DNA of 64,000 nt from Colius striatus (taxonomy: Eukaryota > Chordata > Aves > Coliiformes > Coliidae): positions 4,020,350-4,084,349 of the forward strand of contig NC_084773.1 in assembly GCF_028858725.1 (NCBI RefSeq), in the 5' to 3' direction. The notes under the pieces are model-generated. The model had not been told where the DNA came from. It searched no databases and was given only the letters and a program-made list of their open reading frames with translations. Below are positions 36,801-47,700 of the stretch, piece after piece; the first letter of the stretch is position 1; each line of letters opens with the position of its first letter. The translations under genes were made by a program, and so were the position numbers.

Positions 36801-37517
36801 ATGCAAACCCCTTGTTGCAGCATCTTAGGAAAAAGCTGAAGTCTCTTAGCTTAACACTGATTTAGATGTTGGCTTTTCCCCTTCAAGAGCCCAAGAAAGG
36901 GATGCTGAGGATTTAAAAAGGACTCTGGCTGCAGAGAAATGCTCTGAGACGATTGGACTGCACTGATTACCTAATGCAGCCCCGACAAGGAGCAACTGGT
37001 CCGCTCTTCTGAGCTGGACGTGGCGAGACTGAGGTGAAAGCCAAGGTGCCACCCTCCCTGTCCACACTCACCCGCTGCCACGCACTGGTGCCAGTGGTAA
37101 GCTAGTCACCAGGAGTCAAGAACCTTCGGCAGCAAGTTCAGTAACTCATCTTTAGCTGAAATATGTTTAGAAAACAGAAGAGGAAAAAAGAATAACGGAG
37201 GGAAAAACATTTAAATGCTCTTCATAACAGTCACTCCTACGAGTCCTGGTCAACGCGGCCCTTCAGTACCCGGGGGAGCCTGCGGCACCGCCGGTGCAGG
37301 GGCAGCGCTCCCGGGGCAGATGGGCCTCACCCGCACGCTGCTCCCCGCCGCGACACGCGAGGCGTGAACCCGCATCACCCCGCACGGCACGGCCGAACCG
37401 CGGCTTCCCCGCGGAGCGGCCCCGTCACGGCTCCCGCAGCCCTGTCCTGCCCCAGAGCCACCGCCACACGGTCCCTGCGAGCGCCCGCAGCGCTGCCCCG
37501 CCGCACTCACCGCCCAT
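24766..37517 (-). CDS. CARD19: CARD19 (BinCARD), complete coding region in six exons
   Basis: CARD19 is a caspase-recruitment-domain protein with a C-terminal membrane anchor. It was reported to bind BCL10 and to reside at mitochondria. Six exons join with matching phases: 37511-37517, 31385-31527, 31131-31284, 27574-27633, 26149-26220 and 24766-24878. Together they give 549 nt and 182 residues, against 183 for the human membrane-anchored isoform as I remember it. The start MGDQSYC parallels human MTDQTYC. The CARD covers about residues 5-100 (LNEQVVDKIILQLNRVYPQI, KFRNPRASLHTRLSDLIKHL, CQEFYRALQINAEQLYNDL). A single membrane span covers about residues 122-143 (GPVFFLAGFSVAAGFALFWY), and the tail contains RRILGFSPIIIGRHV. 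Cys7 and Cys77 are present, while the position of human Cys63 is serine. The gene is convergent with NINJ1 and co-directional with SUSD3, as in human. Confidence 0.96.
24879..26148 (-). other. CARD19 intron 5
   Basis: This intron is 1.27 kb with gtgagc and ag ends. I recognise no repeats or other features. The 130-codon open frames in it on both strands are composition artefacts of GC-rich sequence. Confidence 0.8.
26149..26220 (-). CDS. CARD19: CARD19 coding exon 5 (membrane span)
   Basis: This 72-bp exon runs from acceptor ctccttcag to donor gtgagc. It encodes GPVFFLAGFSVAAGFALFWY followed by YCHS, a hydrophobic segment with small residues that matches the human GPVSFLAGLALAVGLALLLY anchor. 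Its phase (1/1) fits both neighbours. Confidence 0.95.
26221..27573 (-). other. CARD19 intron 4
   Basis: This intron is 1.35 kb and AT-rich. About 84 bp from exon 5 it holds a dyad, aatatgc-ataattaa-gcatatt (26304-26325), with homeodomain/POU-like core motifs. Nothing else was recognised. Confidence 0.8.
26304..26325. promoter_or_regulatory. AT-rich dyad with POU/homeodomain-like motifs
   Basis: Seven-base arms aatatgc and gcatatt flank ataattaa. The arms resemble half octamer motifs (ATGCAT-like) and the centre contains taatta, a homeodomain core. The symmetry is directly visible; a regulatory role is only inferred. Confidence 0.3.
27574..27633 (-). CDS. CARD19: CARD19 coding exon 4 (60-bp linker exon)
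   Basis: This small exon runs from acceptor ttttatttctag to donor gtaaat. It reads KTTDPTEIDTGKEQYMLNDR in phase 1/1. It matches the human linker pattern SDCTELDSG...LSDRG in spacing and key residues and is too short to be seen as an isolated open frame. It links the CARD to the membrane span. Confidence 0.9.
27634..31130 (-). other. CARD19 intron 3
   Basis: This intron is 3.5 kb. It contains a CR1 3' end at 29.57-29.77 kb and a small direct repeat (tcaac-gtcaacacact) near 29386-29432. No other coding exon is required or seen. Confidence 0.85.
29570..29772 (+). mobile_element. CR1 LINE 3' end
   Basis: The sense-orientation CR1 terminus runs gggagccctggcccaggctg, ccagggagggtgtggaggct, cccacctggacaagttcttg and ggatgagctctgcagggcct, ending attctggattctgtgatcc. 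It is the same subfamily as the 13.7-kb copy, inverted, and is 5'-truncated. Confidence 0.93.
31131..31284 (-). CDS. CARD19: CARD19 coding exon 3 (C-terminal half of CARD)
   Basis: The acceptor ttttctcttacag precedes the exon and the donor gtaagt follows. It is separated from exon 2 by a very short 100-bp intron. It encodes FRNPRASLHTRLSDL through LYNDLPSRKIL and leaves one base. The 68-residue open frame across it continues a short way into intron 3. Confidence 0.96.
31385..31527 (-). CDS. CARD19: CARD19 coding exon 2 (N-terminal half of CARD)
   Basis: The acceptor ttttctctgcag precedes the exon and the donor gtaatt follows. It encodes residues 3-50, from DQSYCHRLQHDTYFLTSNSR to the end of ILTNAEAEK. 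The exon ends in phase 0. Confidence 0.96.
31528..37510 (-). other. CARD19 intron 1
   Basis: This intron is 6.0 kb, from the tiny start exon to exon 2. It contains one solo LTR (34.4-34.8 kb). Apart from that I see no repeat, RNA gene or exon I can support. Confidence 0.85.
34397..34764 (+). mobile_element. Solo LTR, avian ERVL-type, internally deleted
   Basis: The left end reads aagctgggacagagttaatt. This is followed by gggttggatttagtgcgaga, cacactgatgctttcagttg, tttttcagcttctcatgccc and gcaggctggaggggcacca. The right end is gttggctggggttaaatcac then aaca. This is the block order of a common avian ERVL LTR, with the ends joined by a shortened middle; the copy is 368 bp. The part that normally holds the TATA-like promoter appears to be missing. 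Orientation and family are from memory. No clear target-site duplication was found. Confidence 0.85.
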
Positions 37518-37720
37518 GGCGCCGCTCCCCGGCCCTGCGCGGCGCGGGCCGGCGGCGGGCTGCGGCCGTTCCTGCTGGCGATGGCGGCGCGGGCGGGGCG
37601 GCTGCCGCGGCCGCGCCTCCCGGAGCTGCCCACGGCCAGGCGGGGCGGGCTCGGCGCGGCAGGGAGGGAAGCGCCGGCGCTCCCCCGCACCGTGAGCGCT
37701 GCCGGACTTTCCGCGGGTCG
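37270..37720. promoter_or_regulatory. CARD19: CpG island, CARD19 promoter and 5'-UTR
   Basis: About 450 bp with very dense CpG (for example ggcgcgggccggcggcgggc, gccgcggccgcgcctcccgg), unlike the CpG-poor flanks. It encloses the CARD19 start exon at 37511-37517. Open frames of 130-180 codons on both strands here are composition artefacts. The exact transcription start cannot be read from sequence. Confidence 0.85.
37511..37517 (-). CDS. CARD19: CARD19 coding exon 1 (start codon exon)
   Basis: Only ATGGGCG is coding, followed by a consensus gtgagt donor (complement of 37505-37510). The start has G at -3 and G at +4, a strong Kozak context. The single leftover G pairs with AT of exon 2 to give Asp, so the protein starts MGDQSYC, in register with the human start. 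The 5'-UTR lies rightward in the CpG island. Confidence 0.9.
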
Positions 37721-37751
37721 TTCGCTGCTCACAGCACCGCGCCAGCCTTTT

Positions 37752-37865
37752 CGCCGTATCAATCCCAGACCTTTAAGATCAAGTCCAACCACTAACCCAA
37801 CGCTGCCAAGCCCCTAAACGACGCATCCATCAGGTTGTCGTTCCAGTCCAAGGCACGGGGGCAGC
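37752..37865 (-). mobile_element. CR1 LINE fragment at the CpG island edge
   Basis: The phrase taagatcaagtccaaccact, then aacccaacgctgccaagccc, then gttgtcgttccagtccaagg resembles the antisense CR1 3' region also seen at 6.34 kb. It is short and diverged. Confidence 0.65.
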
Positions 37866-39611
37866 TTCTCTCAGCCCAAGCAAAGCTTGCGGTGAAGCCT
37901 CTGGTTAATTGGGGCGTATTAACTTCATGAGGGGAGAAATACAAAGAAAGCTTTGCATTTTAAACGCTCCCGTTAGCACAAAATCTCGTCAGCCTTTAAT
38001 TACCCAGCAAGGTGTGGAGGGCAATATGCCTCCCCAGGTGTAAATGCTGCAGAGGAGTGAGGCTGAGCCTTGGCTTTGCAAGCTGTGAGAAAGACAGACA
38101 TTATTTATTACTGCAGACTTATTTTTTCCTTAACTGTAAGGTCTGGCATTTTCATAATGTATTGGAAAAGGCAGATTGCTGGTATGACAAAGAGAAGGGG
38201 TTATTTGTAATTGTGACTTATGCTGAAACCACGAGGAAAATGTTTGAGTTAAAGAGAGACAGAAATCTTCTGGAGACACTAAAATCACAGTAGGCAAAGC
38301 TGCCCATAAAATGCTCCAACCCCACATCTGCCCTCACCCAGGCAGATTGAACCTTGTTAAATCAATTTGCTTCTCTCGAGGAGGAAGTGCCCAAGCACCA
38401 ATGCACACGTTTCCCCATAAAACACAGCCCTTGCCTGGGTCACCCCTGCTCTACGGGACTCTCCAAGGCTTTGCCTTCGTGTCATTTTAACCCGAGCTGG
38501 ATGGATACACCGGGTAAAGGGAGGGGTAATGAAACCCACGGCCCTGTGCGTGATGGCAGTTGCAGCTTGGCACCCGGGAGTCCGCATGTCCCTGCCGTGG
38601 GAGAGAAGGGGTTTAGCGAGGACTCGGCTTTGCGCCGGGAGACACTGTCAGGAGGGGCAGGGTTTAAAAAGCGCGGAAGCAGCATTTGCGGGACGTTTGC
38701 AAGTGCTGCCACCTCGTGGTCTGAGGGAGGAAATGCACCCAGCACAACGCGAGACGGTGCTTGGGGTTATGAGGCTTTGCAGCGGGTCCTGGGGCACGTT
38801 ATGGGCACATACCTCACACACAGTGCTGGAGCTCGCACGCAGGGTTAGCCACACAGCGCTGGAGTCCCCTGACAGCTAATTTCCTTCACCACCACTCCTG
38901 ACTTTGTTTTGGGGGTCCATCCCTCCCTACCCGTTATCAGAGTGATTTTTGGCACTGAATTACAGTGACAGAAACAGGCAAGGAGACTGTCATTTGATAA
39001 CCTTTTCCATCATGCATTTTAAAGACTATTTCATCGCTATATTAAAATACGACAGTGAGAGGTGTTGCACAGTCCTAAGCAGCAGAGGTAATTCAGCACG
39101 CTATTTGGTTTTATGGCCGTTTTATACCAGTGTGAATCACTGCATTTTGTGTGCTGCTGAAAGGTTTCCCTGGAACCGCTACCACAATCTAAACCATAAA
39201 ACCAAAAACCTGGTCATCTTAATGAGACAGAGACTGAAACCTCTAACGGGAATCTTAGGTGTCTTTTAGTAGACAGTGTTTCCAAGCACCGAGTGAAATG
39301 GAAGTGAAAACCAATCCTTCAGGAGTGCTGCCGTGCACAGTGCCACGTGGCCTGGAGATATTTTTGTCCCACAGACTCAGATAACGATACAAGCACAGAG
39401 GGTTAAATATATCTCCCCCTCACGGCCATGGCATGCCAGGCGTCTGTGGCCATGTGGCTGTGCCTGGGAAAGGCAGATCCTCGGGCCACTGCCGCCCTGG
39501 CAGAGGCAGCACCGAGGGACATCCCTGGGGAGGCTGGAGCTCAGTCCTTGGCCACTGTGGTCCCTCGCTCGTACCGGCAGCAGCCCTTAAGCTCTCTGGG
39601 GCAAGCGATGC

Positions 39612-39768
39612 TGATTTCCAGCCGGTGGCAGCCTGAGCGCAGCCCTCACTCCTGCTGCCTGATTTCCAGCCGGTCTCAGCCCTCACTCCTGCTGCCTGAT
39701 TTCCAGCTGGTCTCAGCCCTCACTCCTGCTGCCTGACTTCCAGCCGGTCTCAGCCCTCACCAAGCCCC
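39612..39768. repeat. 37-bp tandem repeat, about 4 copies
   Basis: Units starting gatttccagccggtctcagc and continuing cctcactcctgctgcct begin at 39661, 39698 and 39735, exactly 37 bp apart. An earlier copy from about 39613 carries an 11-bp insertion. The last copy breaks off at accaagcccc. Confidence 0.95.
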
Positions 39769-40374
39769 TGCTCCCGCTCAGGGCAGGCGTGTGCCCCCTC
39801 GGTACAGCCCAGCTCACTTCCCCAGCGCTCAGATTCCTGCGAAGTTTGTGTCTCCCAAGACAGGGCCTGAGCAAAGTGACCTGCCCAGCAGTGTTTCCTT
39901 TCCCAGCGTCTGAAGGACAGCAGTGTATTTCCTGGTTAGCTAATCTCAAAAGCCGTTGCAGTTTCCTCCCTGCTAAACCCACCAGTTTGTTTGTTTGACT
40001 GAATTATTTCATTTACTAAACATTGCCCTTGTCCTGGCAGCCTCGGCATGTTGTGTTTTCTTGGTTTGTCTGTTATTAAGTCACAATATGGTTTCTTATT
40101 TTCCCACAGCTGAGGAGGACTGGATCTCTTTAGGAACAAATTGAATCCAGACAGCGCAGCCAGTTTCTTTAACAAAGTCTTTCTTTGTGTTTAAGGAAAT
40201 ACAATGAAATATTTCTTAAAAGCTCAAATTACACACTAAGCTCCCTTCAGCAAGTTTTAGCTAATCATTTATAAAAACAGACTCTCAGAAGCAAAACACC
40301 CTGGGAAAGCAACGACCAGCTGGCCGCTCCCACCAGAGCCACTGCCCCTCTGTCTCCACACTCCCGTGCCTGCA

Positions 40375-40640
40375 GATCCGCACCTCTCAGAGCCGGCATT
40401 CCGCCCAAGTTCCCCGTTACAAACGTGCACTTACGTGTCTTGTAGAGCATGGTCCATCGGTTCCGTGGGCCGTGCTGCATCCGGCACGCGTCCAGCGGCC
40501 GGGGCGTCGTGCTCCGGCGAGGGGAGGTGTCTGGAGGAAGGAGGGAGGCGAACACGAGACGGCTCTGGGCCACAGCCAAGGCCCTCAGCAGGTCATACTG
40601 TGGGCACGGAGCCCGGCGGTGGGACCTGGGGCTGTGCCGT
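40375..40640. promoter_or_regulatory. Minor CpG-rich patch upstream of CARD19
   Basis: A second CpG-dense patch (cggcacgcgtccagcggccg, gtcgtgctccggcgagg) about 3 kb upstream of the main CARD19 start. It contains an exon-like segment on the minus strand. It could be a small alternative promoter; this is inference. Confidence 0.4.
40435..40530 (-). other. Candidate alternative first/upstream exon of CARD19
   Basis: On the minus strand this 96-bp segment is bounded by a plausible acceptor (cttcctccag) and a consensus donor (gtaagt). An internal ATG at 40478-40480 opens MQHGPRNRWTMLYKT and leaves one base, so joining to CARD19 exon 2 stays in frame and replaces the MG start with 15 residues plus His. 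The frame is also open upstream. I know no homologue of this peptide, and frame agreement has a one-in-three chance of arising by luck. Confidence 0.3.
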
Positions 40641-40734
40641 CGCTCCGGGAGCCAGTGGGACTTTGCTGCTCATTGCAAAGGACATGCAATGAGCTCTGAA
40701 AGCAGAGGGGGTTTGTTTACTCATAGTTATGGGG

Positions 40735-41781
40735 TGCAGTGGTTTAACTGTGGCCAGGTGCCAGGTGGCCACCAAGTTATTCTGTCACTCCCCTTCCTAA
40801 ACTAGACAGGTGAGAGAGAAATGTAACATGAGGCTCATAGGCTAAGGACAGGGAGATCACTCAGCAATTGCCGTCATGGGAAAACCAGACTCAGCTTGGG
40901 GAGAATTTGATGTATCAACAATCAAAATAGATTAGGGAAATGAGAAATAAAAATGAATCTTAAAACACCTTCCCCTCCCATCTCTTCTTCCCAGGACTCT
41001 CCCTCCTCCCCTCCAGCAGCACAGGAGGATGGGGAATGGGTGTTACAGTCAGTCCATCACAGATGGTCTCTGCTGGTGCTTCCTCTCAGGGAGAGGCCTC
41101 CTCACACTTCCCACTGCTAGTGTGGGGTCCCTCCCACAGGAGACAGTCCTCCATGAACTTCTCCAACATGGGTCCTTCCAATGGGCTGCAGTTCTTCACA
41201 AACTGCCCCAATGTGGGTTCCTCCGTGGGGTCACAACTTCTGAGAGCAAACCTGCTCCACCATGGCCTCCCTCTCTTCATGGGTTCCCAGGTCCTGCCAG
41301 GAACCTGCTTCAGCATGGGCTTCCCACCAGGTCACAGCCTTCTTAAGGCACTCACCTGCTCTGGCATGGGGTCCTTCCCAGCTGCAGGTGGGTCTCTGCT
41401 CCCTCATGGCCTTCATGGTTGCAGGGGCAGAGCTTCACCATGGGCTGCACCACAGGCTGAAGGGAAACCTCTGCTCCAGTGCCCCAATACCACCTCCCCT
41501 CCTTCTCCACTGACCTTGATGTCTGCAGAGATGACGTTCTCATATTCTCACTCCCTTCTGCTGCTGCTGCAGTTTAGCACGTGTGCAGCAACTTCTTCCC
41601 CTTCTCCAATATGTTAATTACAGAAGCATTCCCTCCATCACTAATTGGCTCAGCCTTGGTCAGCTGCAGGTCCATCTCAGAGCTGACTGGCATTGGCCCC
41701 ATCAGATACAAGGAAAGCTTCTAGCAGTTCTTCACAGAAACCACCCCTGCTACTAAGACCTGCCCAAACAAACCCACTACA
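40735..41781 (-). mobile_element. Solo LTR of an avian ERVL-type endogenous retrovirus
   Basis: About 1.05 kb matching, from memory, the reverse complement of a large avian LTR. The blocks are tggtttaactgtggccaggt, agggagatcactcagcaatt, aaaacaccttcccctcccat, cctcccacaggagacagtcc, internal 30-40-bp degenerate repeats (cttctccaacatgggtcctt, then caaactgccccaatgtgggt), gatgtctgcagagatgacgt, and aacccactaca at the other end. There is no gag/pol/env sequence next to it, so it is a recombined solo LTR. The 193-codon open frame at 41036-41617 lies inside it and is not a gene. Exact ends and target duplication are unresolved; a tatgg repeat at 40728 and 41788 is a weak candidate. Confidence 0.88.
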
Positions 41782-44700
41782 CATACATATGGCCATAGTA
41801 CTATTATTGTTATAATCACTTTTTATTTCTGTGTTGGTTAGAAGGAGATGAAGGAAAATGATTCTCCAAACACAAAGGCAGAAGCTGTGCCACAAGTCCT
41901 CAGCCCTTTCTTCCTGACCAGCTTAGCCAAACTATTAGACATGAACAGAACTGGTTTGGGTGAAATCACAGGCTGGAGCATCCATAGGTTGGGAGATCCC
42001 TGGCTGGTTTTAACTTCTGTACTCATTAAAGGAGTGAATTACACTCACCCCAATTCTGCTGTATGACCCCCTATCCTTGGAAACTTTGACAATATTAGTA
42101 AAACAGGAAGATGATGCAGACAGTGGAAAAACCAAGTGCCTCTTGTTCCTGGCACAATGGAAAAGTCAGCATATAAGATAATCCCCTGTGTACTGATCAT
42201 AAATCATCTGGAAAAACATTACAGAAGTGACTGTGTTGGCAGTTGGGTTGTACATGGGGCAATGAACAGCCAGCTCCACAGGCATGTTTGAGACTGCACT
42301 TGGCTCAGTATCTGATCCCTTGTAGAGTCCAAATCAAATTGTACACACAAGAAAAGAAAGTAAACTGCTTTGATTTTCTTAAAAATCCCAAAACACTGGA
42401 ATTCTTTAAAGGCAGGAAGGAAAGAAAGCCATTTCAGCATCTTCCCCTTGAAACAGGTGTATAAACAAACAGCTGGCAAAAACTTGACGTTGAGCAGAGC
42501 TCCAGGGAAGGAACAAAGCCACTTTGGCTAGAGTGTCCTCCCGGGGAAGTCATCACCCCACCAAGCCCATGCCTCACCCAAGCACCACAGGCCAGGGCAG
42601 ATAGAAAGCACAGTGTGTGGGCAGCATGCAGCCCAGGGGCCTCCTGAGTTAAAGGCCAGCACCTGGGCACAGCTTAGGAAAAGGGCACAGCATCCCAAAT
42701 CTGAAAGGTACTGCTCCCCCTCACAGTGAGGATTTATCAAAATGTCACAGAGGAACCTTGCTTTACCCTTGATGGAGGTTGTTTTCTGGCCCTTGCCTGT
42801 GGTCTGACTTGTCAAGCTGTTTCTTGAGGGGAAATGAGTCCATGATGAGGGGAAAGGAGTCCAAGGGATATTTTAAACATGTATCAACAGCTTTTCTGGA
42901 CTTCTGCTCATCCAAGTGTTACCCTACACTTCTCCCAAGCCAGAAAAAGAGTTTTTACACTTCTCAGTGGTTACTAAATGTGCTGAAGATGAAACAGTCC
43001 TGTAGATGTAGTCAGGTGCAGCCACCCTTCTGAGACATCCAGAGGAGCTGCAGGTCTCAGCTCTGCCTGCAAATCCTCCCCCCTGCAAGTTCCTCCTTGG
43101 AATGGTGCTTTTGGCCTTTGCCTCAGGGTTTGGTTTTTTTCTGGGCACAAAACCTACTGCACTATGGTATTTAACCGCAGTGTAAGTCCTGCAGATACCT
43201 TGTAAACCCTACCAGGTGTCATCAGGTCACATTTACACTGATCTTCCCTGAAACTTTTACAGAACACTTAAGAAATCCTAAACATAAATATAAAATACAA
43301 ATCAGAGTTTAACAGCTTCTTGCTGAATGGATGCAACTTCAGCCACCCCAAAAGCTAACAGCTGGCATGCTGCCAAAGTTTCTTCTTGGTCATTCCAAGC
43401 AGAAGGTTCCATTACATCTACCCTTTAATTAAAGTGATTAAGAAGTTGTGCTATGTGACATTGTTAAAATATAAATAACCAGTTGCAAAGGTCTCTTCCA
43501 TCTGACAGTAATTTATAGCAGATTCACTTAGATACTCTGAGGCACAGCTGAAGACTGGGATATTGCTGAAGCAAAATTGTTAAGAGATCTCTACCTCCTC
43601 TGTCCCTCAAACCACCAGTCGTTTGTGTCCTGTCCTTACAGCTGAGGGCTGGTGTGACCAGAGGGCTCCTGCCTTCCCACTCCCAGGCCATTCCAGACTG
43701 AGCCACCTCCTGCAGGTTGTCACTTGCCCTTAGTTTCACAGTACAGCCTCTTTTCTGGGAGCTGGGCTTCTCACAGGAACTTTGACCAATGCTGGCCCAT
43801 AATCAAAAGTGAGACTGACAGCAGCAGAGCAGGCTGAGGAAACTTCACCTTTGGAGACTTCCAGGGTAATGTACAAAGGGCAGGTGTCCAGGAGAAAATC
43901 CACATGGAAGGCTTGTGAAAGCAGTATTCGCTCTCCAGTAGATACTCTGGTGTCCACTCCAAGCTTCACTGCTCCATCCAGATCAAAATGTGGCCTTTCC
44001 CCTTCTTTCAGTCATAGAAGATGTGTCAAGGTCACACATCCATTTGACAGCTGCAAGTATCTGTGAATCATTTGTGGGGTCAGGCCTCCCCCAAACCATG
44101 TCATTACCAGCTCAGAAACTGTGTACTTTTTCTGTTGACACTTCAGGATTGAAACTTTTCCCTTCAAATACAAGTGTGAGACACTTATTTTTAAACAGAA
44201 GCTGTGATTTGCACATATTCATCCAGCTCTACTGTTTGTGACTTAAGAAAATAGGAACTATCACGAGACCTGGGACAAAACTCCCAGGATGTGTTGGGAT
44301 CTGGGATACCCACAGGAGGTGTTTCTGTGGGACACACCACACAGGTTGGGGTTTGGAGGTTCTGGCACTGTGCACTCGGTGCTCCCCAGGCTCAGGCCCT
44401 CCACACTCCAGCACAGCCAACACATCCTTTCCTTTACTTCCTATAAGGAATTTCCATTCACAAGAAGTAAGGATCAGATACTCTCTGACAGCAAACAGCT
44501 TGTCAGCTGGCTTAGACACCATCCACCATCCCTCAGTTAGTGTTTAGCACAAGGCCTTAGAACCCAGCCTTTGGTTTGCTGTGAGCAGCCAAATCTCAGC
44601 GGCCATGCAGCACAACAGCCTTGACAGAGGTGTCTGCCGAGGAAAACAGCTCAAAAACACAGTGTAGGGGGGAAATGCAAATAAGCAATGGCTGTGAGAC

Positions 44701-47700
44701 ACACCACTTCCAGTTTTTAAATCTGTGAAGGATTACCCTGGCATAATAGTAATAATCCTGGCATCATCATAATAACCTGCATCGACTAAACCATCAGTGC
44801 CCATGCACGGAGGGGGCTGTCTTGTGCTTACTTAATGTGATTTGTAGCACTTTAACTGGTTCTTTCAGCGCAACCATCAGCTCCGTAAAACAGACAAGGA
44901 AACACAAGTCTTCTGCAGCAGAAATGGGAGCCTGAGTCCATCTGTAACTGCTGTCTGGCAGATGTTTAAGGGTTAACTTAATAAATACGAGTCTGGAAAT
45001 GTCTATTTTAGATTCTCAGCTGCTTTCATCTCCTGCCTGCACAGCACTTACCTTCCTTCCGACAATAAATAATGTTTACACGAGCAATAAAGCCAGCTAC
45101 AGGGGGTGCAGCCATCATAAACTAAGCACAGCCCCAGAGAGAACTGAGCCACAAATCTCACAAACACAGTGCGGGTGTTGTTTCCTTATCTTCTTGTAAC
45201 TTTGCTGCCTCTCATGTTAAGATGCCCAAATAAATGGCAGTAATGCAATGCTCAGGCACAGAGACAGTAAATTTGCCTGCCTTCTCTGCTGCCTCCCATG
45301 GCTATCATTGTCCTTGTCATTCCAAGGTTTGACTCCCCCCATCAGACACTATTCAGGCAGGCCTCACCTGTAGCAGTGGGTACCTGGGGTCTCTCCTCCT
45401 GCAGCATGCACATCCCAGCCTGTGCAGTCACTTCCCTCAGTGTCTTGCAATCATGTTACTGCATTTTAAAGTCCCATGTTAAAAGTAAAATGCCAGGGAG
45501 GTAAAGCATGAATTCCAGTTAACACCATTGCAGAGATGGGGAAGGAGAAGAGCTGCAGAGAGGCAGGGTCACAGGTGTGCCTCATCTCCTGATAAAAGCC
45601 AGGTGTGATATTGCCAACAGAGCGGCTCCATCCCACACCTACAACTGGTTAATCCCAGGCTGAGATGTGCCTTCTGTGCAGATTCGCTGTTTATCTTTTG
45701 TCCTACACCCTGGGTATCAGAGAAGCACTTTAATTCTGGTACTTCCCATGGTTCATTTATACTCCCCTTAGTAAAGTTAGATTTGCCCTTTCCCATCTTC
45801 TAAAAGCTCCCTTATCCCTTCATAGTTTCCTGAAGCTGTATCAACAATGGTTCAGGTATTGCTTGGCTAATTCCTTTGTGCTTTGGGACGAATTTCATCA
45901 TGAAATCAAATTTATCTTAATATTTGTGATCTTTTTCTCGCTCGAGCTGAGGCCTCAATACCCGCCTCATGTTAAAATTCACTGCATTAACCAGAGAACT
46001 TTCCCATGATACCTGAGCCAAAAGGAGACATAAAGTGGTTGTTGTCTGGGGCCATTTTTGCTTTTCCCAAGAAATACCTCACCTGGAGTTTTACTCTCTG
46101 TTTCTTCCCCTGTATTTTTCTCTTCTTTCTTTCCCCTTGCTTGCTGTAGTCACATTACCTCTTACCTTTCTGAACAGCTTCACTCACCTCTTTTTGTGCT
46201 GCTCCTCAGTCTTCTGCCACATTTCCCTTTTTTTGAGTTCTGCTCTGATTTCCATGTCCTCAGAGTTGCTGAGGCAGCTGCATCAGATTTTTGCTGTCTC
46301 CTGCATTGGGTTTGTCTGGCCTGCCTTGTAATGGTCTCTGTCAGTGAGTGCCAGCTCTCCTGCTCTCCATCAGATTGTTTCTGCATAGATCCTTTGTACT
46401 TGTTATTTCAGTATGTCAAAATCTGCCTTTTTGAAGTCCATTTTCCTTCTTCTGCTGCTCTTCCTCCTTCTCTTAGAAATGTGATGCCACTTATTTTCAC
46501 ATTCATCCAAATGTCACTTTTGACTTTCAACAGATTTTTCCCTGCTATAGTCAGCAGCAACTGCCATGCTCCTTCCCACCACCTTCAGAAGTAATGTGGA
46601 CACCCAGAGGTGTTTGAACTCCTGATGCTTGTACAGTATTCCAGCTGACAATTCTCCAAACAGCCACCCAGTATTAAAGAGGGCTCTGCTGTTTCCCCAA
46701 GTAAACTTCTGGCAGCTCCTTCTCTACCCACTGGGTCACACTGAGTGCCTGGCAACACATGCTTGTGCTCCTTCACCTGTCCTTCTCCAGCCTCATACCT
46801 TAATGAATGAGCATTTCACCTTCTGCTGAACTGCAGAGAATGTACAGACCTTTCTTTCCAAGTATCCTACCTTGAAAAAGCCATGTCAAGATCCTGATCC
46901 TATCATTTGTCCCACAAGCACCAGTAATCTCATCCAGCTGTACCTTTTATTATGTGGGAAGTTTGTTCATTCTAATGTAGCAGCCACATGTATAATAGGA
47001 ACATCTCACATGTCTGGCTGCTCTTCTCAGCCTTTGCTCCTCTCTGTGCTCCCTTCACACATTTTGGGTTTATTTTCCTGCACCTGTGGACTTTCACCAC
47101 TGATGCTCTTGCAGCTTTCCATGCAGGACCTGGGAGCATCTCCTCTGGCAGCCAGAGCTCAGCCATTCCTGCCATCCTGACAGGAAGCCCCACGCCAGCA
47201 GCAAGGACACACTGCCACTGAGATTTCACATCCCAGCATCTCATCTTCCACTGAAGGCACCTGCCAGGCACCCCTAGGGACTGCCTTGAGACGAGATCTG
47301 GTAATGCATCTTCTTAGCAGCTTTCTGACCTCTCTGCATCCTCCCCAGCATCCTGCAAGCTGCCAACAGGATGGGCAGTGGAGCTGTCACCAGCCCTGCA
47401 TGCAGCCAGGAGCAGATGCTCCACACGGGATGCAAGAGCGTGTCTGGTTACAGAAGCTGTCTGGGTCTGCCAGGGGACCCAAAATCTGGAGGCAAAACAG
47501 CTCATGCCACAAATGAGTCCTGATAGACTTTGGCTAGTTTTAAATCAATGAACAGAGGACTTAACTGGAGCCAGTGGTGAGCAGTATATCCGTTCTCCCT
47601 CTCGCAGCACACGTTAAGAAGTGCATTGTGGGGGTGTAGCCTGTTGTAACATACAGAACTGAGCTTATTAGGAACAGTAACAACAACAACAAAGCTCCTT

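Larger units (their letters stand above)
37866..40734. other. Intergenic region upstream of CARD19
   Basis: Apart from the CpG patch and exon-like segment near 40.4-40.6 kb and the 37-bp tandem repeat at 39.6-39.8 kb, I see nothing recognisable here. Confidence 0.7.

Noticed and set aside
37250-37795. Open frames of 130-180 codons on both strands
   Set aside because: They are GC-rich CpG-island artefacts. The only supported coding bases here are the 7-nt CARD19 start exon.
41036-41617. 193-codon open frame
   Set aside because: It lies wholly inside the ERVL-type solo LTR and is antisense to it. It does not encode any retroviral protein.
43736-43969. 77-codon minus-strand open frame (MKLGVDTRVSTGERILLSQ...)
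   Set aside because: Its composition looks protein-like, but I could not link it to any family, and the flanking sequence in that frame has stops. It may be a decayed pseudogene, but this is not supportable without a search.
46058-46594. 178-codon hydrophobic-looking open frame
   Set aside because: The residues come from a pyrimidine-rich tract (Leu/Phe/Ser). There is no family match and no exon boundaries in register.
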